In this document: positions 1-9,344 of the stretch, in pieces | Numbering within the stretch: position 1 is the stretch's first letter | How the letters are laid out: every line of letters begins with the position of its first letter | Assembly: GCF_004683865.2 (NCBI RefSeq) | Contig: NZ_CP040761.1 | Coordinates: 1 to 64,000 of the forward strand | Source of the DNA: Paracoccus liaowanqingii | GTDB taxonomy: Bacteria; Pseudomonadota; Alphaproteobacteria; Rhodobacterales; Rhodobacteraceae | DNA: 64,000 nucleotides | Reading direction: 5' to 3' | Position numbers and translations under genes: made by a program | Notes under the pieces: model-generated | Seen by the model: the letters and a program-made list of their open reading frames with translations, nothing else | The model's database searches: none | Told to the model about the DNA's origin: nothing

Positions 1-39
1 GAAAATCGCTCACCGGGCCCTGTCCCCTTGCCCGGCGGC

Positions 40-64
40 GGAACAACTGACGGCGATTCCGGTT
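40..64 (+). promoter_or_regulatory. Candidate EcfG-type (GGAAC-N18-TT) promoter of the cell wall hydrolase
   Basis: GGAAC at 40-44 is followed after 18 bases by TT at 63-64, ending in CGGTTG. This fits the GGAAC-N18/19-TT pattern of alphaproteobacterial general-stress sigma factors (EcfG/RpoE2). It ends 26 bases before the ATG of the hydrolase, a normal leader length. The same spacing and the same CGGTT ending occur upstream of glgE. Assignment is by pattern only. Confidence 0.5.
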
Positions 65-90
65 GCGTTCCTATCCAGAGGAAAAAAACG

Positions 91-879
91 ATGATCCGAG
101 CGTTTCTTGCCATGGCCTTCACCGTTGTCGCCGCGTGGCAGTCGAGCGGCCTTGTGTTCACGCAGGCGGACGAGCGTGTGACGGGCGGGCAGGCGCAACT
201 CGGGACGAATTCCGATGCGCGGGGCACGGCCCCGGCCGAGCCGCTGGCGCTTGCCGCGACCCCCTATGACCCCTGGGCGCCGCTTGTCGTCCAGCCGGCC
301 CCTCTGGCACAGGACACCCCCGGCGCCCCGTCCCCGCAGGACCCTGCGCTGGTCCTTCGGGGATCGCAGATGCCGCTGCCGCGTCCGACAGGCGTGGTCA
401 CCACGCGCCCGCATCCGCGCCCGCCCTCGGCCGCGCAGATCCTGGACGGGGCGCGCATTCCCGCGCCGCCGGCCAGCCTGCAGAATGCCAGCGACCTGAC
501 CTGCATCGCCGTCGCCATCTATCACGAGGCGCGCGACCAGACCGATCTGGGCCAGCGCGCCGTGGCTTCGGTGATCCTGCAGCGCGCGGCGGTCCCGCAT
601 CGGTGGGGCCGGACGGCCTGCGACAGCGTCGTGCCGGTCCAGTTCAGCTTCATGACCTCGCGCTACGACTATCCGCCGATCAAGGACATGGAGTCCTGGA
701 AGAAGGCCGTGCAGTTCGCGGCCGAGGCGTTCCTGCAGGGGCCGATGCGCGAATTGCGCGGGGCCGATCACTATCACACCACCGCCGTCTCTCCGGATTG
801 GGCGCCCCGGATGATCCGCGTGCGGGTCATCGACGACCACGTGTTCTATGCCGACCCGAGGTCGCGCCTGTCGCTGTAG
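91..879 (+). CDS. SleB-type cell wall hydrolase
   Basis: A 262-residue protein whose C-terminal half (about 135-255) has the Hydrolase_2/SleB fold, first known from spore-cortex lytic enzymes and common in non-sporulating alphaproteobacteria as a peptidoglycan hydrolase. The motif IYHEARDQ carries the probable catalytic Glu146; the domain continues through QFSF and ends near DHVFYADPR. The first 25 residues are hydrophobic after MIRA and look like a signal peptide or membrane anchor; residues 30-130 are a low-complexity Pro/Ala linker. I chose the ATG at 91 because AGAGG lies just upstream and because the stretch before it is not hydrophobic. It probably remodels envelope peptidoglycan in the periplasm. 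A stress-type promoter pattern precedes it. Monocistronic. Confidence 0.85.
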   Translation: MIRAFLAMAFTVVAAWQSSGLVFTQADERVTGGQAQLGTNSDARGTAPAEPLALAATPYDPWAPLVVQPAPLAQDTPGAPSPQDPALVLRGSQMPLPRPTGVVTTRPHPRPPSAAQILDGARIPAPPASLQNASDLTCIAVAIYHEARDQTDLGQRAVASVILQRAAVPHRWGRTACDSVVPVQFSFMTSRYDYPPIKDMESWKKAVQFAAEAFLQGPMRELRGADHYHTTAVSPDWAPRMIRVRVIDDHVFYADPRSRLSL

Positions 880-1031
880 GCTCTGCCGATCGAGGGAACG
901 CCCCCTCTGGCAAGATCACGATATCATTGACTGAAATCGCCTTGCGCGCGAAGGATGGCCCCAAGGCCTCGCGACATCGTCGGGGCGGGGATCGGGGGCA
1001 TGATGGGCGATGACAGAGGGCCGGGCGGGGC

Positions 1032-1778
1032 ATGAAGACCCGGCGCAGGCTGCGCGATCCCTACAGGTCGGCACGGGCGATCGTCGCGCGGCGCCGGTCG
1101 GCGGGCAACGACCTGATCCTGGCGACGATCCTGGCGGGCATCGCGGGGGCGGCGAATGCCGGGGGGTTCTTCGCGCTCGGGCAGTACACCTCGCACATGA
1201 CCGGCTATCTGGCCGCGCTGGCCGACAATGTCGCAATCGCGAACCTGGGGATCGTCGCGATCAGCGCGCTGGCCGTCGCGGCCTTCATCGCCGGGGCCGG
1301 GTTCAGCGCGATCCTGATCACCTGGGCGCAGGGCCATGCGGCCAGCCGCCAGCAATATGCCTGGCCCCTGGTCGTGCAGGGTGTGTTCCTGGGCTGCTTC
1401 TCCATGGGCGGCCTGCTGACCGGAGAGGTGGGGCGGATCTTCTCGCTGGCCTGCCTGTGCTTCATCATGGGCATGCAGAACGCGACGATCACCCGGATCT
1501 CGGGCGCGCGCATCCGCACCACCCATGCGACGGGCATCGTGACCGATATCGGGATCGAGATCGGGCGCGCCATCTGCGGCCGCCTGCGGCCCGGCCTGGG
1601 CGTGACGGCCGACCGGGACAAGCTGCGCATGCTGCTGCTGCTCGTGGGGGCGTTCCTGGCGGGCGGCGTCTTCGGGGCGATCGGCTTCGGGCTGACGGGG
1701 TTCCTGTTCGCGATCCCGCTGGCGGCGTCCCTTCTGGCCCTGGGCCTGCCCGGCGTGATCGGGACGTGGGCGCGCTGA
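1032..1778 (+). CDS. YoaK/DUF1275 family membrane protein
   Basis: A 248-residue inner-membrane protein. Its opening after about residue 28 (ATILAGIAGAANAGGFFALG, then TSHMTGYLA) is the signature of the DUF1275/YoaK family, with about six hydrophobic segments. The cytoplasmic N-terminus is Arg-rich. The family is widespread and functionally unassigned; transport has been suggested but nothing here supports a substrate. A G-rich stretch just before the ATG may act as ribosome binding site. It stands alone between the cell wall hydrolase and the phosphonate transporter, and the 195 bases after it hold the Pho box of the next operon. Confidence 0.8.
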   Translation: MKTRRRLRDPYRSARAIVARRRSAGNDLILATILAGIAGAANAGGFFALGQYTSHMTGYLAALADNVAIANLGIVAISALAVAAFIAGAGFSAILITWAQGHAASRQQYAWPLVVQGVFLGCFSMGGLLTGEVGRIFSLACLCFIMGMQNATITRISGARIRTTHATGIVTDIGIEIGRAICGRLRPGLGVTADRDKLRMLLLLVGAFLAGGVFGAIGFGLTGFLFAIPLAASLLALGLPGVIGTWAR

Positions 1779-1900
1779 GCCGGCCGATGCTGAACCGTCA
1801 CACCCCGCCCCGACATCGCCGCCGCCGCCCCGCCGGGGCGCTTGGTACGGGACTTACACAGGCCGCCCGACCCCCGCATCGTCACGGAACGGACGCAGGA

Positions 1901-1922
1901 CTGTCGTCCCTCTGTCGTCTTC
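1901..1922 (+). promoter_or_regulatory. Pho box upstream of phnDCEE
   Basis: Two perfect CTGTCGT heptamers, at 1901-1907 and 1912-1918, are separated by four bases, giving the 11-base period of a PhoB binding site (consensus CTGTCAT repeated with an 11-bp period). The site is 52 bases before the phnD start. It implies induction under phosphate limitation. Confidence 0.7.
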
Positions 1923-1973
1923 GTCTCGTAGCCGGTCCCCACACCCACCGCCCCGATCTTGCGAGGACGACCG

Positions 1974-2924
1974 ATGACCCGTACCATCCTGACCGCCGCC
2001 ACCGTCAGCCTGCTGGCCCTGCAGTCCGCCCATGCCGAATTCGCGCTGGACGCGCGCTATGCCGATGCCGACGGCGACATGATCGCCGACATCCCCACCG
2101 ACGCGGCGCAGCTGTCGGATCCCGACACGCTGGTCTTCGCCTATACCCCGGTCGAGGATCCCGCCGTCTATGCCGAGGTCTGGCAGGAATTCCTGGACCA
2201 CATGGCCGAGGTCACCGGCAAGCAGGTGCAGTTCTTCCCGGTCAACAGCAATGCCGCCCAGATCGAGGCGATGCGCGCGGGCCGCCTGCATGTCGCGGGC
2301 TTCAACACCGGCTCGAACCCGCTGGCCGTGGCCTGCGCGGGCTTCCGGCCCTTCGCGATGATGGCGGCCGAGGACGGCAGCTTCGGCTATGAGATGGAAA
2401 TCATCACCCATGCCGACAGCGAGATCCAGGAGGTCGAGGACATCCGCGGCGGGCAGATGGCCTTCACCGCCGAGACGTCGAACTCCGGCTTCAAGGCCCC
2501 TTCCGCGCTGCTGCAGGCGGAATACGACATGGTCGCGGGCACCGATTTCGAGCCGGTCTTCTCGGGAGCGCATGACAACTCGATCCTGGGCGTGGCCAAT
2601 CGCGACTATCCGGCGGCGGCCATCGCCAATTCGGTCAAGACCCGCATGACCGAGCGCGAGGTGGTGACCGAGGATCAGTTCCGCACGCTCTATACCTCGG
2701 AAACCTTCCCGACGACCGGCTACGGCGTCGCCCACAACCTGACCCCCGAGCTGCAGGAGAACATCCGCCGCGCCTTCTTCGACTTCGACTGGTCGGGCAC
2801 CGCGCTGGAGGAGGAATTCAGCAATTCGGGCGAATCCCAGTTCATCGAGATCAATTTCGCCGAGACCTGGTCCGTGGTGCGCCAGATCGACGAGACGATG
2901 GGCGTGGAATATTCCTGCAGCTGA
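1974..2924 (+). CDS. phnD: Phosphonate-type ABC transporter, substrate-binding protein
   Basis: A 316-residue periplasmic binding protein of the PhnD family. A clear signal peptide ([17 protein letters not shown], cleavage near AHA-EF) is followed by [20 protein letters not shown] and, later, [12 protein letters not shown], regions typical of PhnD-like proteins that bind phosphonates, phosphite or related oxyanions. The ATG at 1974 is preceded by GAGGA; the in-frame TTG five codons upstream has no ribosome site. It heads a four-gene transporter operon (D, C, E, E). Because no C-P lyase or other phosphonate-degrading genes follow, the substrate cannot be read from context: phosphonate, phosphite or methylphosphonate are all possible. 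Confidence 0.9.
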   Translation: MTRTILTAATVSLLALQSAHAEFALDARYADADGDMIADIPTDAAQLSDPDTLVFAYTPVEDPAVYAEVWQEFLDHMAEVTGKQVQFFPVNSNAAQIEAMRAGRLHVAGFNTGSNPLAVACAGFRPFAMMAAEDGSFGYEMEIITHADSEIQEVEDIRGGQMAFTAETSNSGFKAPSALLQAEYDMVAGTDFEPVFSGAHDNSILGVANRDYPAAAIANSVKTRMTEREVVTEDQFRTLYTSETFPTTGYGVAHNLTPELQENIRRAFFDFDWSGTALEEEFSNSGESQFIEINFAETWSVVRQIDETMGVEYSCS

Positions 2925-2997
2925 CGCCGCCCGCACGATCCGGGGCCGGGGGTGCCATGCATCCCCGGCCCCCCGCTTTCCAGGAACGGACCCTGCC

Positions 2998-3822
2998 ATG
3001 CTGGACCTTCACGGCCTGACCAAGACCTACAAGACCGGCGACCGGGCGGTGAACGATGTCAGCCTGTCGGTGCCCAAGGGGCAGATCGTCGGGCTGATCG
3101 GGCCGTCGGGGGCGGGCAAGTCCTCGCTCATCCGCTGCATCAACCGGCTGGTGGAACCGACCGCGGGCCGCATCACCCTGGCCGGGACCGAGCTAACCGG
3201 TCTGGGCCCGCGCGCGCTGCGCCGCCAGCGCCGCCGCATCGGGATGATCTTTCAGGAATACGCGCTGGTCGAACGCCTGACGGTGATGGAGAACGTGCTG
3301 TCGGGCCGCTTGGGCTATGTCAGCTTCTGGCAGAGTTTCACCCGCCGCTTTCCCCCCGCCGACATCGCGCGGGCCTATGCGCTGCTGGACCGCGTGGGCC
3401 TGCTGGACCATGCCGACAAGCGCGCCGACGCGCTGTCGGGCGGCCAGCGCCAGCGCGTGGGCATCGCGCGGGCCCTGGCGCAGGACCCGGAACTGCTGCT
3501 GGTCGACGAGCCCACCGCCAGCCTGGACCCCAAGACCAGCCGCCAGATTATGCGCCTTCTGACCGAGATCTGCGCCGAGCGCGACCTGCCCGCCATCGTG
3601 AACATCCATGACGTGGCCCTGGCCCGGCAGTTCCTGCCCCGCATCGTCGGCTTGCGCGCTGGTCAGGTGGTTTTTGACGGCACGCCCGCGGATCTGACCG
3701 ACACCGCCCTGACCCGCATCTATGGCGACGAGGACTGGGACGCCATGCGCCGCGCCGAGGCCGAGGACGAGGCCGAGACCCGCGAGGCGCTGGCCGCCCG
3801 CGACGCGATGGTCCTGGCATGA
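2998..3822 (+). CDS. phnC: Phosphonate-type ABC transporter, ATP-binding protein
   Basis: A 274-residue ABC ATPase that powers the PhnDCEE importer from the cytoplasmic face of the membrane. It has Walker [10 protein letters not shown] (about 37-45), signature [15 protein letters not shown], Walker [11 protein letters not shown] and the switch region [20 protein letters not shown], the last being characteristic of PhnC. The C-terminus is extended by an acidic, Ala/Glu-rich tail of about 30 residues. It is separated from phnD by 73 bases and overlaps the next gene by four bases (ATGA), so coupled translation with the first permease is likely. Confidence 0.92.
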   Translation: MLDLHGLTKTYKTGDRAVNDVSLSVPKGQIVGLIGPSGAGKSSLIRCINRLVEPTAGRITLAGTELTGLGPRALRRQRRRIGMIFQEYALVERLTVMENVLSGRLGYVSFWQSFTRRFPPADIARAYALLDRVGLLDHADKRADALSGGQRQRVGIARALAQDPELLLVDEPTASLDPKTSRQIMRLLTEICAERDLPAIVNIHDVALARQFLPRIVGLRAGQVVFDGTPADLTDTALTRIYGDEDWDAMRRAEAEDEAETREALAARDAMVLA

Positions 3823-4622
3823 CGGCGGCCTATCCGACCCGCTGGCGCCGCCCGCCGCAGATCATCCGGAACCGGCGCCTGGCCCGCGCGCTGCAGCTGG
3901 GCTTCGCGATCTGGCTCATCGCGGCGCTGGCCACGCTGGACCTGGACTGGGCGCGCGTGGCCGAGGGCTGGTCCCGGGCCCTGCGCTTCGTCGAGGGCTT
4001 CCTGCAACCCGATTTCACCAGCCGCTGGCGCGACATCTCGCGCGGGCTGGTCGAAAGCCTGACGATGACGCTGACCTCGACCGTGGTGGGGGTGGCCATC
4101 TCGATCCCCATCGGCATCGGGGCTGCGCGCAACATCGCGCCGCGCTGGATCTATGCGGTCTGCCGGTCGATCATCGCCGTCAGCCGCGCGGTGCAGGAGA
4201 TCATCATCGCGATCTTCTTCGTGACCATGTTCGGCTTTGGCCCCTTCGCGGGCTTCCTGACGCTGTCCTTCGCGACCATCGGCTTCATCGCCAAGCTGCT
4301 GGCCGACGACATCGAGGATCTGGACGAGGCGCAGGTCGAGGCCGTGCGCGCGACCGGCGCGGGGTTCCTGCAGGTCATCAACTATGCCGTCCAGCCGCAG
4401 GTGATGCCGCGCCTGATCGGGCTGTCGGTCTATCGCCTGGACATCAACTTCCGCGAAAGCTCGGTCATCGGGATCGTGGGGGCGGGCGGCATCGGGGCGA
4501 CGCTGAACACCTCGATCGACCGCTACGAATACGACAGCGCGGGGGCCATCCTGCTGATCATCATCGCCATCGTCCTGCTGGCCGAATACGGCAGCTCGTA
4601 TCTGCGAAAGCACCTGCAGTGA
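3819..4622 (+). CDS. phnE: Phosphonate-type ABC transporter, permease 1
   Basis: A 267-residue inner-membrane permease with about six membrane segments and the binding-protein-dependent transport fold. The cytoplasmic loop that contacts the ATPase is visible as [20 protein letters not shown], followed by [15 protein letters not shown] near the C-terminus, both typical of PhnE. Its ATG overlaps the phnC stop codon and its own TGA overlaps the GTG of the second permease. It forms a heteromeric channel with the second PhnE. Confidence 0.9.
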   Translation: MTAAYPTRWRRPPQIIRNRRLARALQLGFAIWLIAALATLDLDWARVAEGWSRALRFVEGFLQPDFTSRWRDISRGLVESLTMTLTSTVVGVAISIPIGIGAARNIAPRWIYAVCRSIIAVSRAVQEIIIAIFFVTMFGFGPFAGFLTLSFATIGFIAKLLADDIEDLDEAQVEAVRATGAGFLQVINYAVQPQVMPRLIGLSVYRLDINFRESSVIGIVGAGGIGATLNTSIDRYEYDSAGAILLIIIAIVLLAEYGSSYLRKHLQ

Positions 4623-5440
4623 CCGAGGCGACCGAGCATCTGGCGGGCAACCGCATCTGGACCTTTCGCACGCCCCGCGCCCGGCTGGCGCTGTGGGCGG
4701 GCTGGCTGGGGCTGGTCGCGCTGTTCGTCTTCTGCTGGCAGGTGATGACGCGCGGCACGATCTGGGCCTTTGTCTGGGACGCCCCCACGCAGGCCCGGGA
4801 CATCTTCGGGCGCATGTTCCCGCCCGCCCTGGCCTATGTCCCCGAGCTGATGGTGCCCCTGTGGGACACGCTGAACATGGCGACGCTTGGCACCATGCTG
4901 GGCGTCGCGATGGCGGTGCCGGTGGCGTTCCTGGCGGCGCGCAACACCTCGCCCGCGCCGCGCCTGCTGCGGCCGGTGGCGATGTTCGTCATCGTCGCCT
5001 CGCGGTCGATCAACGCGCTGATCTGGGCGCTGCTGCTGGTGGCGATCCTAGGGCCGGGGCTGCTGGCGGGCATCATCGCCATCGCGCTGCGGTCCATCGG
5101 CTTCATCGGCAAGCTGCTGTACGAGGCGATCGAGGAGACCGACGCCCGCCAGGTCGAGGCCGTCACCGCCACCGGCGCCAGCCGCGCGCAGGTGGTGGGC
5201 TATGCGATCGTGCCGCAGGTACTGCCCACCTTCTGGGGCATCACGGTCTTCCGGTGGGACATCAACATCCGCGAAAGCGCCATCCTGGGGCTGGTCGGTG
5301 CGGGCGGGCTGGGGCTGAAGCTGCAGGCCTCGCTGAACACTCTGGCCTGGCCGCAGGTCACGATGATCCTGATCGTGATCCTGGGCACGGTGGTGGTGTC
5401 CGAGGGGATCTCGGCCAAGGTGCGCCGGGCGCTGATCTGA
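4619..5440 (+). CDS. phnE: Phosphonate-type ABC transporter, permease 2
   Basis: A 273-residue second PhnE-type permease. I place the start at the GTG overlapping the previous stop (GTGA), because the reading frame upstream of it is antisense-like filler and the product then begins [10 protein letters not shown] before the first membrane helix. The ATPase-contact loop EAVTATGASRAQVVGYAIVP and the C-terminal RESAILGLVGAGGLG match the first permease closely. Two non-identical permeases are usual in phnDCEE systems. It is the last gene of the Pho-box operon. Confidence 0.9.
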   Translation: MTEATEHLAGNRIWTFRTPRARLALWAGWLGLVALFVFCWQVMTRGTIWAFVWDAPTQARDIFGRMFPPALAYVPELMVPLWDTLNMATLGTMLGVAMAVPVAFLAARNTSPAPRLLRPVAMFVIVASRSINALIWALLLVAILGPGLLAGIIAIALRSIGFIGKLLYEAIEETDARQVEAVTATGASRAQVVGYAIVPQVLPTFWGITVFRWDINIRESAILGLVGAGGLGLKLQASLNTLAWPQVTMILIVILGTVVVSEGISAKVRRALI

Positions 5441-5581
5441 GGGGCGGCGGCACCCGAGGGGGTCCGGTCTTGCGTGCGGGGCCTTGCGATGTCACGCTAG
5501 GGGGACCCCGGATGCAGGCGCTTGCGGCGATGCGCGGCATCGCCCCGGGCGGAGGACGCCGACAAGAGGATGCCCAGATCC

Positions 5582-5917
5582 ATGACCAAGCCGCCCGCCG
5601 CCCCGGATCCAGACGCCCCGAACCTTGATGTCCCGAACCCCGATGCACCGCCCGTGCTGAAAAGCGCCACGCGCCAGGCCAGCTGGCGCCGGGCCAATCC
5701 CGCGATGTACAGCGCCCATCTGGCGGTGCAGCGCGCGCTCGGCTCGGGGCAGCTGACCCGGCAATGCTGCGAGGTCTGCGGCGCCAAGACGGTGGACGCC
5801 CATCACGACCGCTATGACGAGCCGCTGAACGTCAGGTGGCTCTGCCGCCGCCATCACGTCAAGCTGCACCACTATGGCGAGGACATGTTCCCCATCGGCC
5901 GCCGCCGCGAGGCCTGA
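5582..5917 (+). CDS. Small zinc-finger/HNH-like protein
   Basis: A 111-residue protein. The first 45 residues are Pro/Asp-rich and probably disordered. The core (about 55-105) has CCEVCG, then AHHDRYDEPLNVRWLC, then RRHHVKLH: a Cys pair, a His-His-Asp and a C..HH..H cluster that would bind zinc and resembles small HNH-endonuclease-like or zinc-ribbon proteins of phages and plasmids. Nuclease activity is not shown. The start is uncertain: ATG 5582 has GAGGA 11 bases upstream, and ATG 5570 in the same frame is an alternative. It stands alone. Confidence 0.6.
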   Translation: MTKPPAAPDPDAPNLDVPNPDAPPVLKSATRQASWRRANPAMYSAHLAVQRALGSGQLTRQCCEVCGAKTVDAHHDRYDEPLNVRWLCRRHHVKLHHYGEDMFPIGRRREA

Positions 5918-6102
5918 CCTGGCGCCCGGCTGATCCGACCCGACGGCGAAACCGGCGCGCTTGGTAAGGCCAAGGTTAGAGTTCGGGAAGAATCCCCGCC
6001 TCTCCGCGCCGCGGCCTTTGCCCACCCCGCCGCCTGCCCTAGCTTCCGACCGAGAGCCCGCAGGCCGATCCGGCGACCGGGCATCGCGCACAGGAGGATA
6101 TC

Positions 6103-6840
6103 ATGGCGACCATCAACGGCAACGACGAGGCGAACACCCTGACCGGCACGGCCCTGGCCGATGTGATCCGCGGACGCGACAGCGCGGATCTGCTGCGGGG
6201 CTTGGGCGGCAACGACCGCCTGTTCGGCGATGATGACGAGGACCGGATCTATGGCGGCGACGGCGCCGACACGATCGCGGGCGGCAAGGGCGAGGACCGC
6301 ATGTGGGGCGATGCGGGCAATGACGTCATCACCGACGAAAGCGGCAACGACGCCGCCTATGGCGGGGCGGGCAACGACCGCATCTCTCTGGGCGAGGGCA
6401 ATGACACGCTGGATGGCGGCAGCGGCGACGATTACCTGAACGGCGGCGAGGGCGACGACCGGATGTCGGGCGGCACCGGGCGCGACACGATGATCGGCGG
6501 CGAAGGCAACGACACCCTGAACGGCGGCGCCGGGAACGACATCCTGACGGGCGGCGAGGGCAACGACGTGCTGATTGCCGGCGCGGGCAACGACATCCTG
6601 ACCGGCGGCGATGGCGGGGACCGCTTCGTCTTTTCCAGCGGCAGCGACCGGATCACCGATTTTGAAAGCGGCGACGACGATCTTGACCTGTCGGCGCTGG
6701 CCTCGGTCGGCAATTTCTCGCAGGCCATGGCCCGCGCGCGGCAGGTGGGCGACGACGTCGTCTTCACCTTCGCCGAGGGCACGGTCCGGCTGGAGGATGT
6801 CCGCCGGTCCAGCCTAGACAGCGACGACTTCATCTTCTGA
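6103..6840 (+). CDS. RTX-type calcium-binding repeat protein
   Basis: A 245-residue protein built almost entirely of glycine/aspartate nonapeptides of the GGxGxDxUx type (for example GGEGNDTLNGGAGNDILTGG), about 14-16 units from residue 15 to 180, which fold into a calcium-filled parallel beta-roll. There is no N-terminal signal peptide. The C-terminal 60 residues (DRITDFESGDDDLDLSALA ... DDFIF) look like the uncleaved signal of type I secretion. No enzyme domain is attached, so it is likely a secreted structural or adhesive repeat protein. No secretion ABC exporter genes are nearby. A strong AGGAGG precedes the ATG. The sensor kinase gene begins 50 bases downstream. Confidence 0.85.
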   Translation: MATINGNDEANTLTGTALADVIRGRDSADLLRGLGGNDRLFGDDDEDRIYGGDGADTIAGGKGEDRMWGDAGNDVITDESGNDAAYGGAGNDRISLGEGNDTLDGGSGDDYLNGGEGDDRMSGGTGRDTMIGGEGNDTLNGGAGNDILTGGEGNDVLIAGAGNDILTGGDGGDRFVFSSGSDRITDFESGDDDLDLSALASVGNFSQAMARARQVGDDVVFTFAEGTVRLEDVRRSSLDSDDFIF

Positions 6841-6889
6841 ACCCGCGGCGACCGCTGCCGGCCCTTGACCAGACGGCCCGGGGGGTGGG

Positions 6890-8623
6890 ATGACGATGTC
6901 TCTGACCGCCCGGTCCATGAAGGCGAAGATGGCAGAGCCGGATCCCCCCGCCGACGTCACCCTGTCCCCGCGCGATCCCGTCCGGGGCGGGGCCCGCAGG
7001 CTGGGCGCCCTTCTGGGCTTCCTGCCGGCGGCCCTGGCCGGGTGGCGCCCCACCTTGGGCGCGCGGGTCGCGGTCTTCCAGGCGATCGTCGTCGCGGCCC
7101 TGGGGATCAGCGCCGCGGCCACGCTGTTCGCCATCGAGCGGCTGGACTATTACATCGACCGCGATCGCGTCGCGGGCCGCCAGCTGAGCACCATCGTCCG
7201 GCTGTCGGGGCACCTGAACCGCTATTCCGAGAACATCGCCGAACTGCTGCTGCTGGGCCGCACGGTCATCGACGACTTCACCGATGCCCGCGCCCAGGTC
7301 GATGCCGGGCTGACCGAATTGCAGCGCCTGATCGAGCAGGAGATCGCGCTGATCCGCGATCCCGCCGACGCCGCGATCAAGCGCTACGAACGGATCCGCG
7401 CCGCGCAGATGCGGTCGCTGTTCGAACAAATCGACCGGACAGCGCAGCGCCTGCTGCTGCTGCGCGAGGACGACCGGACGGACGAGGCCATCGTGCTGTT
7501 CCGCAACTCGATCGAGGAGGGCCTGGACGCCGAGCTGGAACGCCTGGTCGCTGCCTCGCTGCAGGAGGAGGAGGCCGAGCTGCGCCGCATCGAAGAGCGG
7601 ACCAACCGGCTGCAGGCGCGGCTGACCTGGTTCGTGGCGACGGTCTGCAGCGCGACGGTGATCATCGCGGTGCTGGCGGGCTTCGGCCTGACCCGCAGCC
7701 TCCGGCGGCCGCTGGCGCGCTTTGTCGCCGCCACCCGCGCCATCGGGGCGGGCGATTTCGCCGTGCGGCTGGACGAGGACCTGCCCGGAGAGCTGGGCGA
7801 TCTGGCGCGGCAGGTCAACCGCTCGGCCGACCGGCTCGGCACCGAGAAGCAGCGGCTGCTGGAGGTGCAGGCGGGGCTGGAGGACGAGGTCGCGCGCCGC
7901 ACCGCCGAGCTGGCCGAGGCCAATGCCCGGCTGCAGCGCCTGGACCAGATGCGGATGCTGTTCTTCGCCGATATCAGCCACGAGCTGCGCACGCCCCTGA
8001 CCGTCCTGCGCGGCGAGGCCGAGGTGGCGCTGCGGTCGGGCCAGTCGGATGGCGTGCGCCGCGAGGCCCTGTCGCGGGTGGCCGAGATCGCGCGCCAGAT
8101 GGGTCGGCTGGTCGAGGACCTGCTGTTCCTGGCCCGCGCCGAGGTCGGCGCCGTCCGGTTCGACATCGAGCCCCTGGACCTGCGGGACGTGGTCGATGTG
8201 ATGCTGGCCGAGGCCCGCATCCTGGGCCGCGACCGCGCGGTCGAGTTCGACATCCGGATCCCCGACGCGCCCGTCACCGTGGATGCAGATGCGGGGCGCC
8301 TTGGCCAGGCGCTGCTGATCGTGATCGACAATGCCGTGAAATATGCCGATCCGGGCACGGTGATCGGCCTGCGGCTGGTTCGCGAGGGACCGGTGGCGGT
8401 CTTCACCCTGGCCAATGACGGGCCGACGATCCCCCCGGCCGACCTGCCTTTCATCTTCAGCCGCTTCCATCGCGGCCGCAACGTCCTGCCGGGCGAGGTC
8501 GAGGGCAGCGGGCTGGGCCTGTCCATTGCCAAATGGATCGTCGAGACGCACAAGGGCGCGATCGCGCTGACCAGCACCGGCGGGCGGACCCTCGTGTCGA
8601 TCCGCCTGCCCCTGAAGGACTGA
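6890..8623 (+). CDS. Membrane sensor histidine kinase
   Basis: A 577-residue kinase of a two-component pair. One membrane helix lies near residues 60-85, a mostly helical periplasmic sensor region follows to about 245, and a second helix lies at 246-268; then come a HAMP linker (RSLRRPLARFVAATRAIGAG), a short coiled coil, a HisKA domain with ISHELRTPLTVLRGE (phospho-accepting His364) and a HATPase_c domain with an N box (VIDNAVKYAD) and G2 box GSGLGLSIAKW. The response regulator starts 10 bases after the stop. The signal is unknown; the RTX gene upstream might be a target, but that is only proximity. ATG 6896 is an alternative start. Confidence 0.88.
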   Translation: MTMSLTARSMKAKMAEPDPPADVTLSPRDPVRGGARRLGALLGFLPAALAGWRPTLGARVAVFQAIVVAALGISAAATLFAIERLDYYIDRDRVAGRQLSTIVRLSGHLNRYSENIAELLLLGRTVIDDFTDARAQVDAGLTELQRLIEQEIALIRDPADAAIKRYERIRAAQMRSLFEQIDRTAQRLLLLREDDRTDEAIVLFRNSIEEGLDAELERLVAASLQEEEAELRRIEERTNRLQARLTWFVATVCSATVIIAVLAGFGLTRSLRRPLARFVAATRAIGAGDFAVRLDEDLPGELGDLARQVNRSADRLGTEKQRLLEVQAGLEDEVARRTAELAEANARLQRLDQMRMLFFADISHELRTPLTVLRGEAEVALRSGQSDGVRREALSRVAEIARQMGRLVEDLLFLARAEVGAVRFDIEPLDLRDVVDVMLAEARILGRDRAVEFDIRIPDAPVTVDADAGRLGQALLIVIDNAVKYADPGTVIGLRLVREGPVAVFTLANDGPTIPPADLPFIFSRFHRGRNVLPGEVEGSGLGLSIAKWIVETHKGAIALTSTGGRTLVSIRLPLKD

Positions 8624-8633
8624 GGAGGCCATC

Positions 8634-9329
8634 ATGGCGCAGCTGCTGCTGGTCGAGGACGACCCCCGGATCGCCCGCTTCGTCCGCAGCGGGCTGGAGG
8701 CCGAGGGCCACGCCGTCGAGGTGGCGACAACCGCCCTGGACGGGCTGGCCCTGGCGCGGCGCGGCGATTTCAGCCTGGTGATCCTGGACCGGATGCTGCC
8801 CGACATGGACGGGATCGAGATCTGCCGCCAGCTTCGTTCCGAGCATGTCGATATCCGCATCCTGATGCTGACCGCGCGCGACGCCCTGGGCGACCGCATC
8901 GGCGGGCTGCGGGCCGGGGCCGACGACTATCTGGCCAAGCCCTTTTCCTTCGACGAGTTCGTGGCCCGGATCGAGGCGCTGCTGCGGCGCGGCGAGCTGC
9001 GCCGCCACGAATCCGAATTGCGCGTGGGCGATCTGGTGCTGGACCCGATCACCCGCCGCGTGACCCGGGGCGGGCGCCGCCTGGACCTGACGCCGCGCGA
9101 ATATGCGCTGCTGCGCTATCTGATGGAGAATGCCGGGGCGGTGGTCAGCCGGACGCAGCTGCTGAACGCGGTCTGGGGCCTGGGCTTCGAGCCGGGCACC
9201 AAGGTCGTCGAGGTCTATATCCGCTATCTGCGCCGCAAGCTGGACGAGGCCGACGCGGCCCCCCTGCTGCACACGATGCGCGGCGCGGGCTACGTGATCT
9301 CGGCAGAGGCGGAGATGCCGGAGGGCTGA
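8634..9329 (+). CDS. OmpR/PhoB-family response regulator
   Basis: A 231-residue transcription factor, partner of the preceding kinase. The N-terminal receiver has the acidic pair VEDD, phospho-accepting Asp52 in LVILDRMLPDMDG, a conserved Thr in MLTARD and Lys in YLAKPF. The C-terminal winged-helix (about 130-228) carries LTPREYALLRYLMENAGAVV and VEVYIRYLRRKL, the OmpR/PhoB recognition region. A good AGGAGG ribosome site precedes the ATG. It ends 15 bases before the end of the convergent esterase gene. Confidence 0.9.
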   Translation: MAQLLLVEDDPRIARFVRSGLEAEGHAVEVATTALDGLALARRGDFSLVILDRMLPDMDGIEICRQLRSEHVDIRILMLTARDALGDRIGGLRAGADDYLAKPFSFDEFVARIEALLRRGELRRHESELRVGDLVLDPITRRVTRGGRRLDLTPREYALLRYLMENAGAVVSRTQLLNAVWGLGFEPGTKVVEVYIRYLRRKLDEADAAPLLHTMRGAGYVISAEAEMPEG

Positions 9330-9344
9330 ACCTGCGGCCCTGCC

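Noticed and set aside
896..920. GGAAC upstream of the YoaK-type gene
   Set aside because: No TT at 18 or 19 bases, so it does not match the pattern.
1826..1840. CGCCCC-GCC-GGGCG-type hairpin after the YoaK-type gene
   Set aside because: Six-pair GC stem with a three-base loop and no T-run; common by chance at this composition.
6830..8899. A 689-codon minus-strand frame opposite the sensor kinase
   Set aside because: Antisense shadow of the histidine kinase; product has no recognisable fold.
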